64,000 bases of DNA from Schistosoma mansoni (GCF_000237925.1 NC_031499.1:5049734-5113733), one strand, 5' to 3'; counted from the stretch's first letter, positions 12,646 to 24,019 are shown. Notes: generated from the letters alone by a model not told the origin. Translations and numbers: made by a program.

Positions 12646-12835
12646 TAGTTAAGATCATGAGTCATTTGAAGCTAGACCACCATGGAGAACCTGGAAGCAC
12701 TGGACAGACACGAGGCGGGATCGTGGATGCGCACTGCTGAGAAGTCCCACAATAAGATGAAACGGCCGTTCAGTGCTTCCAGGTTTTCCATGATGGTCTA
12801 GCTTCAATTGACTGATGATCTTAACTACGTAATAA
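12646..12835. repeat. Sm-alpha-like SINE, short head-to-head palindrome
   Basis: A ~60-bp minus-oriented SINE tail (12,648-12,706; CATGAGTCATTTGAAGCTAG) is joined to ~125 bp of plus-oriented SINE ending in the reverse complement of the same text (12,772-12,831). The tRNA-like head is absent from both halves, so the unit is nearly a simple hairpin. Confidence 0.8.
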
Positions 12836-13469
12836 TATTTCTGTTTTCGTCTCTTTTACAAACAAAGGTTTGACACCATCATAAACAATTCTTTTTCAAG
12901 TCTTGCTTCATCATTACAGATTAAGATAAGTTGGCTTATTTGTGTAACTTAAGCAACATTTTCTCGTTTAGGTAAAATATAATTTTACTTGTGTCGTTAT
13001 TATCTTTCATTCCATCTGATCCCATGGAACAAGGAATTTTTACTTTGGGTAAACTTTGCTTTCCAATACTTATCGGATAATGTATACTAGAATGGTTTTA
13101 CAAGAATGCTATAAAAACCATTAAAAGTCCAATTTCCAAACATTTAAGTTACTTTGATCATTTAAATGACGTAAAAACTCATTTTCAGGTTATTTAAAGA
13201 TAACATCATAGCCCACTAAGAATTATTTCTTCTTGACTCCTTAAAATAAAACATGCTTTGATGAACCACAAGAGGTAGCTGGAAATGAGTATGAGAAAGA
13301 AACATGTCCGGTCTATGTCTTAACTTTGATCTTAACACAATACCTTTACCACTATTAATTTAACTTGTAACGATTTAATCTATCCCGTTGTTAGTAGTTT
13401 AATTGAAGTTTGAACAGTCTTAGTTGACATATGTGAATCATGAGCATACCTGTGAATTCATACCAACTA

Positions 13470-13690
13470 GACAAGCAAGCAACTATCAGGACTCAATAGC
13501 TTAATGTATAACGAGTTGATGTTCGAGACAAAATTCATTGGGTTTAAATCCAGAAGTGAACATCAACTCCTAGATTAATTACATTCAGATGAAAAGTTTC
13601 AAATAGAATAATATATTGACATCTTTGGTCAGACCACAATCCACATTCTATCTATTCTTTATAAATTTTATTATTCCTACTATTGTCATT
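13470..13690 (+). repeat. Second tRNA-like SINE family, copy
   Basis: AAGCAACTATCAGGACTCAA (head), ATTGGGTTTAAATCCAGAAG (B-box region) and CATCAACTCCTAGATTAATT follow the order seen at 16,015-16,345. It is diverged. Confidence 0.65.
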
Positions 13691-13699
13691 CGTTTTGAA

Positions 13700-14045
13700 T
13701 GTTTCACCTAGAAACATTTGAAATAATTTTCTTAAAGTATAATATTCAGTTAACCATTGAACACAAGAACGTACCTGTTGTCGTTGTTGTTGTTGTTGAT
13801 ACTAGTATTTTCCAGAAAATTTAAGAAAATACCATTACTATGAATAGTTAGTTTGTCCATATGAAATTTCTTAAGTCTTCTTTACAGAAATCTAATTTTA
13901 CAATGAATCTCATCAAATATCAGAAATCAAGTTTAGAGATGATGAGAAATATGAAAATTGGGTATTATTTATAATAATTTATTTAGTGTTACATCACAAG
14001 TTGATCTAAAAATTATCAAGATTTAGTGAATAATGAGATTATATC
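13700..14045. other. AT-rich DNA with short GTT repeat
   Basis: A TTGTCG(TTG)n tract lies near 13,777-13,798. Nothing else is recognised. Confidence 0.5.
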
Positions 14046-14049
14046 AGTA

Positions 14050-14355
14050 TAGGGTTGTGGAGATTGTCAAGTTCCGGTTGAGATTGTGAATCTATCTATA
14101 TTACACTACAATTGAAGACCTAGTAGCATTGAATGGTTGTTCCGTTCTAGTATGTGACTCAGAAGTGCATATCCATGACCCTGTATGTGGGGTTCGAACT
14201 CAGGACCCTCAGTGTCGCAAGCGAATGCCTAACCTTTAGACTTCTGTGCCAGGATCGAACGGTGTTATTTTCTGACTTCAACCAATCCACAATATTGTGC
14301 GAACATCTTCCATTGTCTTCGGTGAGTAACTGCCTCGCACCCAACACAAATTAGT
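14050..14355 (-). repeat. Sm-alpha-like SINE, diverged
   Basis: Minus-strand copy with tail (GGAGATTGTCAAG), B box (GGGTTCGAACTCAGGACCCT), A box (rc around TTTAGACTTCTGTGCC) and part of the head (CCATTGTCTTCGGTGAGTAA). Confidence 0.7.
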
Positions 14356-14359
14356 TCGA

Positions 14360-15050
14360 CTAGTCACGGAGATTATAGTCTTATTTAGATCTGGTAATTA
14401 CCTTAGTAAAATCTAAAATGTATATAGATAAAATAAAGAAAACTACTCACAAAAAGGCGATGTATATGATAAACTTAAACTAGTTGCTGCATGAGATCTT
14501 CGTTCATAAAGTCATTTCTAAAACAACCAATGAGATTTCTCTCCTAAATTCCTTGAAAAGAATTATTTTTTGTGAGACCAGGGATGCTTAATATAAAGCA
14601 AACCTCTGTAACAGCACTTGAGCAGAATATCATATCCACAATAAAAACCCTTCCTATAAACCTCATATATGGTATACTCTAATTTCCAACTACTCTTTTA
14701 AATGATTCAATGTTTTATAATTGGAATTATTTAACTATCGGCATTAATTTACCATTTATAACAACCTTCTGTTTTCATATACTATCAGTTACTCTCTTAG
14801 AATATTCCCTTATCAAATGATCGACAGAATCTTTACATATTGACTTATTGTAATGAAATTGCTTCTATGTCATCTGTATGCTTGATCAAATTCGTTCTCT
14901 GCAAACGATTTAAACAAATTACGTACACTAACTATTCGAATTATGATCACTTTTCATTTGAATAATCAGTAGCATGTTTATGAAACAAATGAATGCATAC
15001 AACTCCACCATGACTGCTTTCTTCGGTTTATTTAAATTTATTAGAATTGG
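14360..15050. other. AT-rich intergenic DNA
   Basis: No gene or repeat recognised. Confidence 0.45.
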
Positions 15051-15054
15051 GGAT

Positions 15055-15335
15055 CGTGGAGATTGTGGTAATTTTAAATTGTTGAATTCATAAGTTGATT
15101 TAAGCTAGACCACTATTGAAAACCTGGAAGCATTGGACGGTCGTTTCGTCTTCAGTGCTCTAGAGGTTAAGCGTTCGAGCACGAGTCCAAAAGTCTTGAA
15201 TTTAAGTTCCATATTCTGGGTCATGGGTGCGTACTGCTGAGGAGTCTCATACCTGGATGAAACAGCCGTCCAGTGCTTTGAGGCTTTGCATGGAGGTCTA
15301 GATTAAATCGACTCGTGAATTCAACCATTAAATTT
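15055..15335. repeat. Sm-alpha-like SINE, head-to-head composite
   Basis: A minus-oriented 3' tail (15,060-15,158) runs straight into a plus-oriented copy that begins inside the A-box region (CAGTGCTCTAGAGGTTAAGC) and ends in the 3' tail (to ~15,330). Both tails face outward. Confidence 0.78.
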
Positions 15336-15739
15336 TATAACTAAAAGAAATAAATAATTGTATGAAACGTTTTTTTAAATATTTACGTTACAAAGTTCAG
15401 AATATTTTTAAGATCTATTAATAAACTCGTAACTGAACATCATGAACATACCTGTAGTTGATGCTAATATAATCAAAATAAAGGCAAATTATAATAACAC
15501 TAGTGATATTTCATCTTTTTAAATTCAATTTTCATATTCTCATATCTATGATCTTGATAACACTTGTACAACCTTTTATTCTTTTAACAAACAACCAGTA
15601 CTATCGTACATAGTAGACTAAAATCAGTAGGAAGCTCACACTGGTTTATGTTTCATACTAATTAAGTATTAAATAATAAAAGGTATCTACAATATTGAGA
15701 GAACTAATACTCTCTGTCATTTTCGAACACTTATCACCC

Positions 15740-16014
15740 AGTAAACGAAGATGGATAGTAACTAGCAGTGTAATCCAGGATGTGCGTTTCGTCTTATTTG
15801 AAACTCTTCAGCTGGATATACCTGCATCTCAGAGTTGATGTTCACTATGAGACTCAAACCCAGAACCATTCGCTTCAGACACCATCGCATTACCCACATA
15901 GCTACTGAGTCTTGATAGACACCAGGATGCACATATGTCAACAAGAGACTGATCAATCGCAGTCCTAAGTAACAATGAGAAGATACAAGTAAACAAAAAC
16001 CAGTGAATATAACT
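15740..16014. repeat. Second tRNA-like SINE family, inverted composite
   Basis: The left part is a minus-oriented body (rc of B box GAGACTCAAACCCAGAAC; A-box region rc CATAGCTACTGAGTCTTGAT). The right part, from about 15,925, is a plus-oriented tail (CACCAGGATGCACATATGTC, CTGATCAATCGCAGTCCTAA). The 3' regions again face outward. A full plus copy follows directly. Confidence 0.72.
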
Positions 16015-16345
16015 TCACCTCATTTCACAAGCAAGTGGCTATCAGGACTCAGTAGCTATGTGGATAACGCGATAGCGTTTGAAGCAAATGGTACTGGGTT
16101 CGAGTCCCAGAGTGAGCATCAACTCTGAGGTGCAGGTACATTAAGCTGAAGAGTTTCAAATAGGACGAAATGTGCATCCTGGATTCCACTGCCAATCACT
16201 ATCCATCTTTGCTCAAAATGCTTATGAATTAAGTCAATGTCGAGACAATCTTCACAGGATGAATAAAAGCCAACAAGAGGCTGATCGATTGTAGTCCTAA
16301 ACATCAATGAGAAGATTCAAGTAAACAATACAAAGCGAATAATAT
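16015..16345 (+). repeat. Second tRNA-like SINE family, best copy
   Basis: The order is: ACAAGCAAGTGGCTATCAGG, A-box-like CTCAGTAGCTATGTGGATAA, B box GGGTTCGAGTCCCAGAG, body with AGCTGAAGAGTTTCAAATAG, and tail AACAAGAGGCTGATCGATTG to about 16,345. The A/B-box spacing is that of a tRNA promoter, so a tRNA-derived SINE is the simplest reading. I do not know a published name for it. Confidence 0.75.
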
Positions 16346-16349
16346 AACT

Positions 16350-16915
16350 GTTTGAAAACTCCAGAATGTTTTCATTAAATAATGTAGATCAAAATGAAAA
16401 CTTGATATTTGATCTAATCACTGTACACAATTACAAGCCTACTACTCATTTTAATGTCATCGAAGTACTACCAATGAAGTTATATTTCAAGTGTATTAAA
16501 TGATTAGAATTCAATATGTTTCTGTATTCCATACTTTTCTTACGTAGAAATAATTTGTTATAAACACGAATACATTATACCCTATTCCGGGCTACCTGTT
16601 TTTGCCATCTAAACATTTCAACATGTTATCTGTCTTCATTTTTTTTGCAACAGATCCTTGTCATATGTCCTGTTGCATAATCTATTCAGACGTGTTTGTG
16701 AAAAGTTGACGACATTTCGCTGTACAGAGACATAGTGGTTGCTGGCCATATACATCGAAAACAGTGTACACTATTGAAATATCGATCCCTGAACTGCTCA
16801 AATCTAATCGGTAATCACTGAATATTTATCGTTAGGATCGATCAAGAAATAAGAAGCGGAAACTTATTGAAGTACTTTGTTCTGAGAATTCTATATTATA
16901 TCAAAAATATAATAT
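16350..16915. other. AT-rich intergenic DNA
   Basis: No gene or repeat recognised. Confidence 0.45.
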
Positions 16916-16916
16916 T

Positions 16917-17030
16917 CAGTAAAGCGAATAAAATTTTCACAAGGGGGTTTTCATGGAGATTTCAGTAATTTTACAGTAAAGCGAATAAAATTTTCACAAG
17001 GGGGTTTTCATGGAGATTTCAGTAATTTTA
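16917..17030 (+). repeat. Perfect tandem duplication, 57-bp unit x2
   Basis: The 57 bp at 16,917-16,973 are repeated exactly at 16,974-17,030 (unit begins CAGTAAAGCGAATAAAATTT). The unit includes GGGGGTTTTCATGGAGATTT, a sequence that commonly precedes SINE tails in this window (compare 25,085 and 39,335). Confidence 0.9.
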
Positions 17031-17039
17031 TATCGCTAA

Positions 17040-17325
17040 GATCATTAGTCAATTGGGACTCCTCAGCAGTGCGCATCCACGATCCCGCACTCATGAGATT
17101 CGAACCCAAGACCTACCACTCAGCAGTGCGCATCCACGATCCCGCACTCATGAGATTCGAACCCAAGACCTACCAGTTTCGCGCCAGAGCACTTAACTGA
17201 TAGGCATTAACACCGCTAGATGCCGACTCAGGAGTCCTACATTAAGACGAAACGGTCGTTCAATGCTTCCAGGTTTTCCACGGTGGTCTAGCTTCAACTG
17301 ACTCGTGATCTTAACTATATAAAAC
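17040..17325. repeat. Sm-alpha-like SINE composite with internal 57-bp duplication
   Basis: The left part is minus-oriented (rc B box GAGATTCGAACCCAAGACC) and holds a perfect tandem duplication: 17,062-17,118 repeated at 17,119-17,175, again 57 bp. From about 17,210 the right part is a plus-oriented 3' region ending CTAGCTTCAACTGACTCGTG and CTATATAAAA. The tails face outward. Confidence 0.85.
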
Positions 17326-18480
17326 TGATAAAATTCATTGTTATTATTATGAAGGACAAAGTTATGAAACGTAAAAGTCGGTAACATACGTGTTTTTGGT
17401 GTGACTACTTAACAGTTTAAACACAATTATTATTAAAAGAAGTTTATATATTGGTAGTTGTATCTTAACAATTACAGCTGAAGAATACATTTTTTGTTAT
17501 AACTTGTGGCTTTGTGCCCTATTAACATAAAACGTAGTGACACTACCGTCAATTAGATAACAATGATTTATTGACCGGACCAATAACGTGTAAATGCGTA
17601 CGAGTAGTCTAGAGTCCTTATCGGTCCTTCTTCCTGCCTAGCCTTTCTTGTTAAGTCCAGAACACTAATCTCAGCTTCTGCGATATATTCCAAAAATACT
17701 GGGTTCATATACTAAACCAAACAGACCATACTGCACCACAAAATAGAAAACAACATTTGTAGAAGATCTAGCCAATAGTGAGTGTGGATGTGGGAGACTC
17801 TAGTAACTAGACTGGGAATAACTCAAGAATGGTAAATCATAATATCCTATAGATCGAAATAAAGCTTTTAATAAGAGAAACATGAATATATGTAGTTTAT
17901 TTACTAAACAATTACACAATAAAAATATATGTATGATATTGGTCCATAAATGGTTCCTAAAAGTTACCATTCATAGTTCTCGTTGGGACATATCATTTTT
18001 AACCATTTCTTATATATTTTATTCAATTGTATGAATGTGCTGCTGATTTACTCTTAAGCAATCAGTATAATTCATAGTTCGCTGAAACTTTGTTCTAGGC
18101 AAACGAGAATGTCTACATATGAACAGCAAATAGTTATACTGGTGTATTGGACGATAACACTTTAGAGTGTGTGCATGAATTCTATGGACACTATTATAAA
18201 TGTATATGAGACACAAATACGGTGTTCATTATAATCCATGATTAATGTTCTGTTGTTTACATGAAGCATTTACAAATGGGAAATGTATTAATAATCTAAT
18301 AATTAATCAGTAAATAGGGAGACATACGTCCTGAGTTTTCTGTATCGAAGAAAACAAAATACATTAATTTCATTATTATAATATAAAGTCTAAGTCTTTC
18401 AAAATAGAGGAACAGATTTATATATTATGCTATTTCCATTGCTTATATCACTGACTGGTCCTAGTTAAGCAGTCAACGAG
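17325..18480. other. Non-coding DNA, origin unknown
   Basis: 17,500-17,850 has a higher G+C content than its surroundings (it includes GACCGGACCAATAACGTG). It may be an old repeat, but no second copy is in the window. No gene is seen. Confidence 0.35.
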
Positions 18481-18484
18481 AATC

Positions 18485-18745
18485 AGGAGGCTTTTGACAG
18501 CTGTTTCTTCATGGTGTAGGACTCCTTAGAAGTAGTCATCTATGACATCATCACAGATAGAACCTACAGTTTGCAGGTCTTGCTATGAGCACTCAATCTC
18601 AAGACCACTGAGTCAGTATCCAGTTGTGTATATGTCTAGATCGAATCAGTTCACGATTTTGCGCAAACATCATCCACTGCTGAAGGTGAATACCTGTCGC
18701 ACATTCCATTAGTCACCTCTTTACACTAGAACTCCTGGAATTACA
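18485..18745 (-). repeat. Sm-alpha-like SINE, diverged
   Basis: Minus-oriented copy recognised by GTGTAGGACTCCTTAGAAGT, CAAGACCACTGAGTCAGTAT (A box, rc) and the head CTTTACACTAGAACTCCTGG. Confidence 0.65.
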
Positions 18746-19224
18746 ACTACAAGTTAATTACTAATAAGCAGATGATTAAAATTAGTATAAGATATTTTGT
18801 GGAGCTTGTAGCATTTACATAGTTTACATCACTAATCTTAGTTAGACAACCAATGTATGAATATGTCTAAATTGTCGCTTTGTTAAGACCCTAAAGTAAT
18901 TTTATGAATATGGAAGGAAATTTGTTAAGTTTCCTTGTATAATGTTCTTATACACCGAAAAGCAAGACGACTATATACATCTGAATAATATGCAAATTTC
19001 AACTATTAGTATACATTTAAGTGAATGATGTTGTCTCCATATTCCTTGAATGAAAATTTTTACTTTTTCAATAGACCCAAGTACTCATCAAATAACAAAG
19101 CCTATCAGATTATTAGTTTCATTATCAAAATATATGGAATGTAAAAGTACACAGTCTGTTCAATAGTTATGAGAAATAAGGTTGTTGTTTATTTAATGCA
19201 AAAGTTTATGTAAATCAATCTTCT

Positions 19225-19350
19225 CTTCCTTGAAATATTTACCAATGATGACAATACGGTTCTCCTAGTACTTAAAAAAAGTTTCTCTGGCAGCTTCTGG
19301 TCAACTATCAGCAAACTTGGGACGATTTTCGCAAATAATTTTCTCATTCT
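19225..19350 (-). mobile_element. Possible mariner-type DNA transposon relic
   Basis: The minus-strand frame contains MRKLFAKIVPSLLIVDQK, which resembles the K-x-CAK-VP-LLT-DQK segment between the DNA-binding and catalytic parts of mariner-family transposases. Nothing convincing follows on either side: no DD-E segment and no terminal repeats. The match is short, so the assignment is tentative. Confidence 0.3.
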
Positions 19351-19974
19351 TATTTGTTTTACTAGAATGATATACACGAACGATCTTACTGAATACAGTT
19401 CATAAGTAATCATCCGGAAAAGAAATCAATCATCTAAAAACAGAAGAGACTCAACATGTTTGATCTCTTCATTATAACAAGAAGTTAACGGACGTCTTGA
19501 CCTTTAGTCACTGGTATGGTCTACAAGGTCTACACGATTTAGTCTAACCTTCGGATAAACAAATTATTTTAACCCTTCAAGTTATTATATCACCCTGTCA
19601 ACTACTCACGTGTAATCTTGACCATGTCATGTATATTTTTTTCATGATAATGTGTCTTTATCCATTTCCTGTATTTCTTACACTAAATTATATAGACTGA
19701 GTTATCTTATTATTCGACGTATTATCATACTCCAATGTTTCATACACTCTTTCCATCCTCTGTTGCTTGTCTACCTTTTATTATTAGCATGTTTGAAATA
19801 TACGGATCCTAAATATAATTTGTATTCGACTTTTGATATACAGTTGTTCTAAACCTGTTAAGCTGACAGAAAATTCACAAAGTTAAGTAGGGTATGTATT
19901 TTATTATCATAACTTTTTGATCACACTGGGGTTGAACAGGCATGCAACTCTCGTTCATATATCAGTATAGGAAT

Positions 19975-20075
19975 TTGTGGAGATTGTAGTATTTTCACTG
20001 TAGAAATCATAAGTCAATCTAAGCTAGACCATCACTGAAAACCTGGAAAGAGTCTCATACTCAGACGAAATGGAT
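19975..20075 (-). repeat. Sm-alpha-like SINE 3' tail
   Basis: GGAGATTGTAGTATTTTCAC, CATAAGTCAATCTAAGCTAG and CTGAAAACCTGGAAAGAGTC match the minus-oriented SINE tail. The body is missing. Confidence 0.65.
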
Positions 20076-20354
20076 GTCCCAATAGTCTTATCACGTCATA
20101 CGTTAACAGGGCATCCACTCGACCATAAGTCATAACATAACCAATGTTAACATTCTACTAACTAATATTCAGTAGGCCAGTCCCGAGAGCTTTCGTTTTA
20201 ATTAATTAATATTTTGTTTTTAACTAGTACTCAATTTATATCTGAATAAATGATTATTACCTTATTCGTGATTCGTTATTAAGATTTTTATAAAGTGTAC
20301 TAAGTAACAAAATACAATCACTGGTAATTTACAGTGGCTTTTGGTTAGTAATTA

Positions 20355-20432
20355 AAACTAGAACGGAAGGCCCAGGACAGAGTGGGTTGGAGAATACTCC
20401 ATTGGGAGTAACAGGCGTAAGTAAGTAAGTAT
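20355..20432 (+). mobile_element. RTE LINE, last ~75 bp
   Basis: GAAGGCCCAGGACAGAGTGG, TTGGAGAATACTCC and GGGAGTAACAGGCGTAAGTA followed by AAGTAAG: the extreme 3' end of the (TAAG)n subfamily. It is the cleanest example of the tail in the window. Confidence 0.75.
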
Positions 20433-20624
20433 GGTTAGTAATGATGACTTTTGTTCGATCAATATAAATAACCCAATCCCATCATTTTTCATCATTGAAT
20501 GGATGATATGATATCACGTACAATTTTTCTCATTGGTAGAACATAACCGTTTTGTAAACCCACATTCTATCCATCATATACATCAATGAATGATATTTGG
20601 CTCAAATGGTAAAGTGTAAGGAGT

Positions 20625-20905
20625 CTGTGAAAATTTTCGAACTTCATAGTTTACACCACAAAATGATTATAGTCTGACAACTACTGAATTCTATGTAACA
20701 CCAAACAATTATTTCATCCTAGCAAGGGTCCCCTAAATGGTGTACATCTACAACCCTAACCCAGAATCTAATCCATAATTTTCAAGTCTTCTGTTAAGCA
20801 CTTAACCTATAGACAATTAAGTCAGAACAGAATGGTTTACATACCTCACTTCGATCAGTTTCATAATAAAATGAAACAACTGTTTAGTGCCTTATAGTTT
20901 ACAAT
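20625..20905 (-). repeat. Sm-alpha-like SINE, strongly diverged
   Basis: Recognised by its order of landmarks only (tail, AACCCAGAATCTAATCC, AACCTATAGACAATTAAGTC, CTTCGATCAGTTTCATAA). It then joins a plus-like tail (AAATGAAACAACTGTTTAGT). Confidence 0.5.
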
Positions 20906-20907
20906 GG

Positions 20908-21140
20908 TTAAGATGGTGGTTGGAGGTGGTCAACAGGAAACCCTGAAGCCGGGTTTCGTGCTACCCGGGTCCAGGATTTCCTGTCGGCCACCTCTAACCA
21001 CCATCTTATCTCAACATAATGCACACAGTGCCGAGTCACCTAGACTAATGGCAATATTGTAACTTGATCAATAGCATTCGATCAGCCCTAAGAAGTACTT
21101 GACATGCATGACATTGATCACCACCCAGTGATCAATCAAT
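20908..21140. repeat. GC-rich hairpin and flanking repeat-like DNA
   Basis: 20,908-20,945 pairs with 20,972-21,010 (TAAGATGGTGGTTGGAGGTG against its reverse complement CACCTCTAACCACCATCTTA with one mismatch). The loop holds a second small palindrome around AGCCGGGTTT and ACCCGGGT. The flank with CATTCGATCAGCCCTAAGAA and TGACATTGATCACCACCCAG has the look of a repeat end, but it occurs once here. Confidence 0.6.
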
Positions 21141-21464
21141 TATGTTAACAATGGTTAGTTTGTGATTTATACTAAGAAGCAGAATGTTTCTTAGTTATAA
21201 AATACTTAATATATCAAAAATCAACTATTCAACCGATCACTTACGACTTGAACCGACTAATAATGTAAATAATAGATTAATTAAATAATAAAGTAAACAG
21301 TGTAGTTCAATAATTTATATAATGTTCATTGTAATGATTACGAATCATCAACCGATAACCGAAAAAGTAATTTTTCAAACCGTGGTTCAAATAAATTCAA
21401 CTTAGTATTGTTTGAGAAGATTCAAAGAAACAATACTAAGTTGAATTTCAACTTCAACCCATTG

Positions 21465-21660
21465 CACAAGCAAGTGGTTATCAGGACTCAGTGACCGAGT
21501 GGAAAACGCGATGGCGTTTGAAGCAAATGGTACTGGGTTCGAGTCCCAGAGTGAGCATCAATTCTGAGGTGCAGGTACATCCAGCTGACGAGTTCCAAAT
21601 AGGACGAAACGCGCATGCTGGATTCCACTGCTAGCCACTATCCATCTTTACTTACCATGT
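21465..21660 (+). repeat. Second tRNA-like SINE family, copy
   Basis: Close to the 16,015 copy: CTCAGTGACCGAGTGGAAAA (A box), CTGGGTTCGAGTCCCAGAG (B box), CAGCTGACGAGTTCCAAATA, ending CACTATCCATCTTTACTTAC. Confidence 0.78.
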
Positions 21661-21944
21661 GGTTCAAATAGATTAACTCTTTAGGAGGAATAAACATGTA
21701 AAGGACTGGTAGGTATTTATTTGATAAGTCGTTTAATATGGTTTCTACGGAGATAAAATAAACGTTTTCATTGATAATCGATCGTTGCTTTTACATCAAT
21801 ATATATTACCTTATTTGTAAGTATTCCAGTCTTCTCGTTATTGATGTTAAAGATTTAGATTTTAATCAGTTTCTTTGGGTAGATATCCATCCTGAACTGG
21901 TCACCTTAATATTTCTACTGAGTTATAAGTACTTTAATCGAAGA

Positions 21945-22110
21945 TGAATAGTTGCTACCAGTAAAATCTAGGACAAATGTTTCATTCTATTTGGAATTCG
22001 TCAGCTGAATGTACCCGAATCCCTGAATCACACTCAGCCAATTATAGTCTCAATTAGGAAAAAGCACACGTCCTGGACTCCACTGATAGACAGTGTCTAT
22101 ATTTACCTAA
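21945..22110. repeat. Second tRNA-like SINE family, inverted composite
   Basis: A minus-oriented part (AAATCTAGGACAAATGTTTC to CTGAATCACACTCAGCC) is followed by a plus tail (AAAGCACACGTCCTGGACTC). It is diverged. The 3' regions point outward. Confidence 0.55.
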
Positions 22111-22571
22111 ATTGATGTTGAACTTTATATCACATACTTATCATTATTATCTTAATGACAGTAAGTACAAAGATTTTAACAGATATCATTTCATTTCTCT
22201 GGGTTCTCATTAGCCGTTGCTTACAGATGGTACTATTTTAAAATCATAATTATTCATTGAATTTAACATACATAGTTACAATTGATGTTGGTTACAAGTA
22301 AACACGTGTAATTATGGTGAAGCAAGGATTCAAGTAGATTTGGTAAGATTTTGAAACATTGTCGCATATAAATACAGTATGTAGGAGAAAATTCTAGAAT
22401 ATGAAGATGGCGACTAATGATCATTGAGCCAAAAATTAGTTGATTACTTAATGAAAAAGCTGGTTAAGTTCAATTCATACTATTTCAAATTACCCCTATG
22501 TTTGCTTCATCGTTTTCTGAGTACAAAACTCTCAGATATTTTTGTTTCTTCATCTAACGGTTTTTTTTAAA

Positions 22572-22800
22572 AATGGTCTTGTGGTGTGTGCTACTGATGT
22601 CAATAGATATAAGTAGTGTGTATCATCAACTGAAAGTGGAATGCCTGAAGGCAGAAAGGTTAAGAAAACCGAAGAAAAGAAAACGAGAACAAAGAATGAT
22701 TGGTGTGGAAATGAAAGGACAGTCAAGTTTCCAACCATTGATTGACATTTTGCAAATGAAGCATTTACTATATGGTTCTCGGATTTTACTAAGAAATTCT
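22572..22800 (+). repeat. ~200-bp interspersed repeat, copy 2
   Basis: Best partner of 11,041-11,235: GTGTGTGCTACTGATGTCAA through CAACCATTGATTGACATTTT. It abuts a copy of the 510-bp retroposon. Confidence 0.65.
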
Positions 22801-22814
22801 ATAATTTTGTCTTC

Positions 22815-23343
22815 TACTTTATTATTATTATTTGAACACATAAATATTGGTACAAAGGGGCACCGAATACATATGCGCCTCACAAATCTCATTTCATTTG
22901 TGTGAGGGCTGTGATACTGCTCAGGTGCCCAAACCGAAGCAGGTGGTTTTCTTAGGGGACCACACCCGGAGACTTCGACCTAAAGGTCTGATCCACAAGA
23001 CAGTGGAGCATCGTGAGGAGAGGCATTCCCATGGTAGCCGGTGACCAACAATTAGTTCATACACCATTTGTTCCCTCAGAGTACTGGAGCCCATGTGCAC
23101 CATTGGTTTGGAATCAGGGTTTTCCAACTCCCCTATGTGGAATTTCCGTGTCCACCAACCCGGTTAAAGCGCCGGATATTCGCTTTTCGTTCTCTCAATT
23201 TTGTAGACAACATCAGTGCCACGAGAAGTTAGTGAGTAGGACTTCCTTGCAGAGGCTGTATACGCGTGGCCATGTGGGAGGATTTGGAGAGGGAGAGCGG
23301 ACTCTCCCCACTCTCGGCCGCACCAGGGCATTTGGGTTCACTA
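22815..23343 (-). repeat. ~510-bp retroposon family, full copy 3
   Basis: On the minus strand it begins at GAACCCAAATGCCC (23,341 side) and ends in CCTTTGTACCAATATTTATG followed by an A/T-rich tail (left side shows TTATTATTATTTGAACACAT). A constant 3' end with a simple A/T tail and variable 5' ends argues for retroposition. The element could be a SINE or a 5'-truncated LINE 3' region. Confidence 0.82.
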
Positions 23344-23344
23344 C

Positions 23345-23770
23345 AGTATGACCAAATTAGATAAGTTGTCAAGGCGTGTAAATTACCATTACATACATTT
23401 CTATGGCTACAACAATTTATAATTTCAAATTATATAAAAAAACATGTAAACATGAACCACTAAACAATTCACATATAACTTACATTTATCTGTAAACAAT
23501 GTATTTAAGAGTGTTAGATTGATATTAAATGATTTCATTGTAAAGAGATAAGCCGAATTTATGATTTCACTTTCATTTGAAAGAAAATATGACATTTGAA
23601 TTGATCATTTCTACCTATTTACGATTCAGGTTCTAAGAGTTTTCATGTTTTTTCATACTTGCAATGCCGACAATACGTTTTCATTACATAACTGACGAAT
23701 TTCATTAACAAAACAACCCAAATACATTACAGTTTCATGAAATCTTTACAAAAACTAGCTAACACTTTAT
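23345..23770. other. AT-rich intergenic DNA
   Basis: No gene or repeat recognised. Confidence 0.45.
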
Positions 23771-24015
23771 ACAAGAACTTTCGTCTAAATTAGAGCGAAT
23801 AGTTTCACAGTATTTGAGCGCCGAGTTGATGTAAGACATTAAATAGGGAGAATATATTTGTAAAATCTCAGCGAATGAATTTGAAGTAAATCCAATGTTT
23901 CGCCTAGCAATCCTTGAAAAACCTTAGACCAGATTGCCAGGCAAAATGTTGGATTTACTTCAAATTCATTCACTGAGATTTTACAAATACATATTATTCC
24001 TATTTAAATGTCATC
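23771..24015. repeat. Fold-back (palindromic) element
   Basis: The inner arms 23,850-23,915 and 23,931-23,995 are near-perfect inverted repeats (AAATCTCAGCGAATGAATTT against AAATTCATTCACTGAGATTT) around a ~15-nt spacer. The left side extends outward with TTTCGTCTAAATTAGAGCG and GCGCCGAGTTGATGTAAGAC. The same tail in opposite orientation follows the arm of the half copy at 7,105-7,300. It has no coding capacity. It behaves like a fold-back or MITE-like element. Confidence 0.75.
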
Positions 24016-24019
24016 TTGT

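Noticed and set aside
22573-22905. 110-codon plus-strand frame near 22.6-22.9 kb
   Set aside because: It crosses from the ~200-bp repeat into the 510-bp retroposon and matches no protein.
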